From Hirudo medicinalis (taxonomy: Eukaryota > Annelida > Clitellata > Hirudinida > Hirudinidae): a stretch of 64,000 nucleotides of DNA. Below, in pieces: positions 61,201 through 64,000 of this stretch. Position numbers and translations under genes: made by a program. Position 1 is the first letter of the stretch, and each line of letters opens with the position of its first letter. Under the pieces are notes generated by a model. It did not search any database and was not told where the DNA came from. It worked only from the letters and a program-made list of their open reading frames with translations. The stretch spans positions 104,457-168,456 of the forward strand of contig MPNW01000308.1 in the NCBI GenBank assembly GCA_011800805.1, written 5' to 3'.

Positions 61201-64000
61201 ACGACAAAGGAACGTGACGGCTGTGCGATCGTGCTCGTCCGATGACTCGTGACAGCAAATATACTCGGGTTTGGTCAGAATTTCGAATTAATATTTCAAT
61301 TTCACATTCTTCAAATGGTTCACTTTTGAATGAAAACAAAGCAAAAAAAAACACACCGTGAGGGCTGGATCTGCCTCTGTATTGGAGGTTAGGTATTCAA
61401 GGAGAGCTTTTTGAAGGCTCTCAGTCTTGCTTATTTCGCTCAACTTTTGTGGCGAATCTTTGTTCTTGCCGAGAGCATTTGCAGTGTCTTCGTCGCTGTC
61501 TTCGTCCAAGACCTTCATGCTGCTCAGCTGCCTCAGTTCCTCCTCTTTGTCCGCCACCCGAGACACGATGTCGTCCAGAGTCCCGTCGTTCAGCTGACTC
61601 GACACGGCATCCTTTCTCAGCCTGGCAGCAACAATTCCCAAGTAATCGAGCGATGCCACCCTCAAAGACATTTCGACGGATTTGCAGCTGAACTGCCTGA
61701 CGAGGAGGTGGCCGAGAAGGCTGAGGAGCAGCTCGGCCGCAGGCCACTCGGGTTTGTTGACGGTGGAAAGGAGATCGTTGACAAAGTTGCCGAACAGGCT
61801 CCTGTAGTTGTCTTCCTCCTTGGCCGAGCACTTCCCAAGAAAGACGTGCAAGAAGTTGTGGGCTGTCGACATGGCCGTCTCATAGGAAGACAGTATGACG
61901 ACCTCTTTGTCCACTCCGGACTTTTTCTTCCTCCTGACGACGTCGTCGCCTCCCGAATCGTTGACGGATGTCGGATCCTCGTCGGCTTCGACCTCTTCGT
62001 CCCGATCGGAAGGCAACTTTACGACGCACTGGATCAGCTGCAGAGCCAGGGCCGTAACCATCTGAATGTTTTCATTGACATTCAGTCTGTAACTTCGCAG
62101 GTTCTTTTTCGATGAAGGCAGTCTGGCCAATGAGGAGAGGATGTCTTCGAGAATCAACTGCCTATGCTTCTCATACTTGCTGAATATCTGGTCATCAATT
62201 GGGAGCGAGATTTGAAACAGAAGTTTAAGAATGTGATTACGACACGACATCATTACAGGTCGTGTTGCAATCGGATTTTTAATTTCTTTTCTAAATAAAA
62301 AATATTTATGGACACTGACGTTGGTAACCAGCTTGAGGGCGTTGAGCTGCAGTTCGGGAATGTTCTCGACGAAGAACGGGGACACGGAAAGCGAAGACAT
62401 CTGAGAGCAGACGACAAATCAATAACACGAGTTGTAAGGTAATATTTTACATATTGTTCGTTGTTAACAATTCATTCTCTAAAATCTCATTATGCTATTT
62501 TTAGAATCCTTAAAAGAAATTTAACATCATTTTCATTTCAATCACCATCAATCATTATCAGATTCGTCATCGCAAGAGTTTCAGTCATCGTCGTGACCAT
62601 CATCACGATCATCATCATCATCAACGTAGTGATGACCGTCATCATTTACAAGAGCTCAACCATTTCGAACTGGAGATCTTCAAACATTATCATAATTACC
62701 TGGAGAACGATGGTGTCAGTCAGGTCTTGAATGTCGACGAGTTCTGCTAGTAGTGAGGTGACGTCGGTGAGTTTGTTGTAGATGGAAAGGATGGTTCTGT
62801 CCTTCATGCTGGTCATGGAGGCTTTTGATCTCTTCATCTTCATGCTTGACTGACCACCTGCAGGAGAGCAGGTTCTAAGGGTAAGTCATACTGCCATAGT
62901 TGTAGTAATAAAAACAATGCCAAGATGTTGTAAGCATGATAAATTGATATTTATAACAAAAGATAACCTTTGCCACTGGGGTCGACCCTGTAGACAGGGT
63001 CGAAGACCGGAAAGATGAAATTCCTGAGGTGGTTCCTGGTGAACCTGACGACCTTGTCGATGACGTCTTCGATGAAGACCTGCTTGGGCATGTCCTTCGA
63101 TGTCATGACCAGCATGGCCGCCAGGCAAGCGTCCAAGCCGCATGTGACGTGCTCGAGGGTCAGCTCCCTAAAGAGCTCATCGCCCACCTCGTCATCCTGT
63201 AACAACATGACACGGGTCGATGATATGATAGGCTATGACATGATAGACCCATTTTACACCAATGTGTATCTTATTGGTTAATTTATTTAATGATCGAGTA
63301 ATTGATTATTATGTTTTGTCATCCAAACTAACCACTTCGTTAAGAGGAACGTTTCTCAGGCCCTGCTTGATTGAGAACTGGAGCAAGGTCAGTAACTTGA
63401 TCAGCTTCTCATAGGGAACCTGTTGATTGACGATTGTTGAAGATTTAGAAGACGACGACAAAGAAGATGATCGTGTTCGACAAAACCGACCTGGTTCATG
63501 TTGGCGACGGTTTTTAGTTTAGCAGCCTCAGAGACGACCTCCAACAAGAGCTGCTTGGATATGACAGTTTCCGTCAGGCAGGAGGTTTCCTCGTCGTCAT
63601 CTGTTTAAAAAGAAAGTCATTATCACTATCATCATCACAAAGACATCATCATTATCATCGCATAGTCATCATTATCATCATCACATAGTCATCATTATCA
63701 TCACATAGTCATCATTATCATCACATAGTCATCATTATCATCACATAGTCATCATTATCATCATGGCCGTCACTTTCATAGGAAACGTTTGTTAATGTCA
63801 TGCAAATCATTTTTCTAATGTTACATAATAATAATAAACCATTACAATTATTATCTCACACCACCTATTAAGTGAAACAGAAAATCCTGCAGAAATTTAT
63901 TATTAACTATTATTAACTATTAACTGCAGATATCCTTAAAATCATCGAGATCGGGACATCGAAACAACCTTTGAAAGTTGAAAGGTCAATTTCTTCAGCT
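53036..64000 (-). CDS. NIPBL: Nipped-B/NIPBL (SCC2) cohesin loader, 3' 30 exons
   Basis: Exons (minus): 64000-63969 (partial), 63600-63491, 63419-63333, 63196-62968, 62857-62700, 62400-62320, 62187-61357, 61195-60804, 60567-60465, 60186-60088, 59847-59701, 59585-59451, 59278-59123, 59022-58917, 58814-58687, 58491-58351, 58137-58044, 57890-57748, 57509-57422, 57135-56962, 56715-56661, 56482-56347, 56115-56008, 55770-55561, 55390-55244, 55090-54787, 54279-54165, 53859-53688, 53574-53449, 53242-53036 (stop TAG). All junctions keep phase; ~1,670 aa. The HEAT-repeat hook is highly conserved: FSKYEKHRQLILEDILSSLA, LLSTVNKPEWPAAELLLSLL, ASLDYLGIVAARLRKDAV, FARRFYIAQW, NRPFSQSFDIYLTQ, STSVREAAIELVGKFIL, VRRVNDEEGIR, LNQGLVHPQQ, MADNLAYFSYQLQDEPLFII, VSGFNLLQSFKE. 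An acidic/basic insert (60850-61130) and a Lys/Asp-rich C terminus look disordered. The protein loads cohesin onto chromatin with MAU2/SCC4. The N-terminal MAU2-binding part is beyond the window. Confidence 0.96.
54087..54134 (+). repeat. TTA microsatellite in Nipped-B intron
   Basis: Pure ATT/TTA triplets. Similar arrays lie in other Nipped-B introns at 56132-56163 and 58190-58228, and a GAY-class array near 53590-53680. Confidence 0.85.
63660..63765 (+). repeat. ~20-bp tandem repeat in Nipped-B intron
   Basis: Five near-identical copies of CATCATTATCATCACATAGT in the intron between the first two visible exons. Confidence 0.9.

Noticed and set aside
61411..62115. 234-codon plus ORF in the Nipped-B region
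   Set aside because: Antisense shadow of the large, highly conserved Nipped-B exon 62187-61357.

Overview
This window is metazoan nuclear DNA: genes are split into short exons with GT-AG introns, the sequence is AT-rich, and introns and intergenic DNA are full of trinucleotide microsatellites, mostly the GAT/ATC and AAT/TTA classes. The protein set (beta-type actin, stomatin, neverland/DAF-36 cholesterol 7-desaturase, adducin with a MARCKS tail, Nipped-B/NIPBL) and degenerate TTAGGG-like blocks suit an invertebrate outside the insects. A lophotrochozoan such as an annelid is my guess from overall character; I cannot prove the species. Two assembly gaps (16362-16933 and 45955-46082) interrupt the sequence.

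Layout. 1-0.6 kb: first coding exon of an actin gene (minus strand) with TATA and CArG (SRF) promoter elements. 1.8-4.8 kb: the last two exons of a stomatin/MEC-2-like gene (plus). 6.4-15.6 kb: a complete six-exon neverland-type Rieske oxygenase gene (minus), 508 aa, with repeat-filled introns. 17.4-19.9 kb: exons of a secreted or membrane protein with a CUB-like region and a sushi-like module (plus), broken by an apparent one-base deletion. 20-24.4 kb: mainly repeats. 24.4-31.4 kb: a complete 15-exon adducin gene (plus), 673 aa. 34.2-39.3 kb: a type I receptor, CUB-MAM-MAM-LDLa-TM-cytoplasmic tail (minus), lacking only its first exon(s). 40.8-45.4 kb: a 13-exon gene (minus) coding about 530 aa that I cannot assign to a family. 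46.3-47.0 kb: the 3' exons of a zinc-finger gene (minus). 48.8-49.6 kb: the 3' exons of an unrecognised gene (minus). 53.0-64.0 kb: 30 exons of Nipped-B/NIPBL (minus), about 1,670 aa from the HEAT region to the stop codon; the 5' part lies beyond the window.

Exon boundaries were placed by hand from splice motifs, and reading phase was checked across each proposed junction. For nvd, adducin, the CUB/MAM receptor, the unassigned gene and Nipped-B every accepted junction keeps frame, which is the main support for those models. The genes are unrelated neighbours and I see no operon-like organisation. The least explained items are the unassigned 13-exon gene, the unrecognised gene at 48.8 kb, an isolated P-type-ATPase phosphorylation-site peptide at 51.6 kb, a tRNA-derived SINE plus a second dispersed repeat family, an adducin intron that could encode an alternative end without MARCKS, and GAY-only (GAT/GAC) microsatellites.
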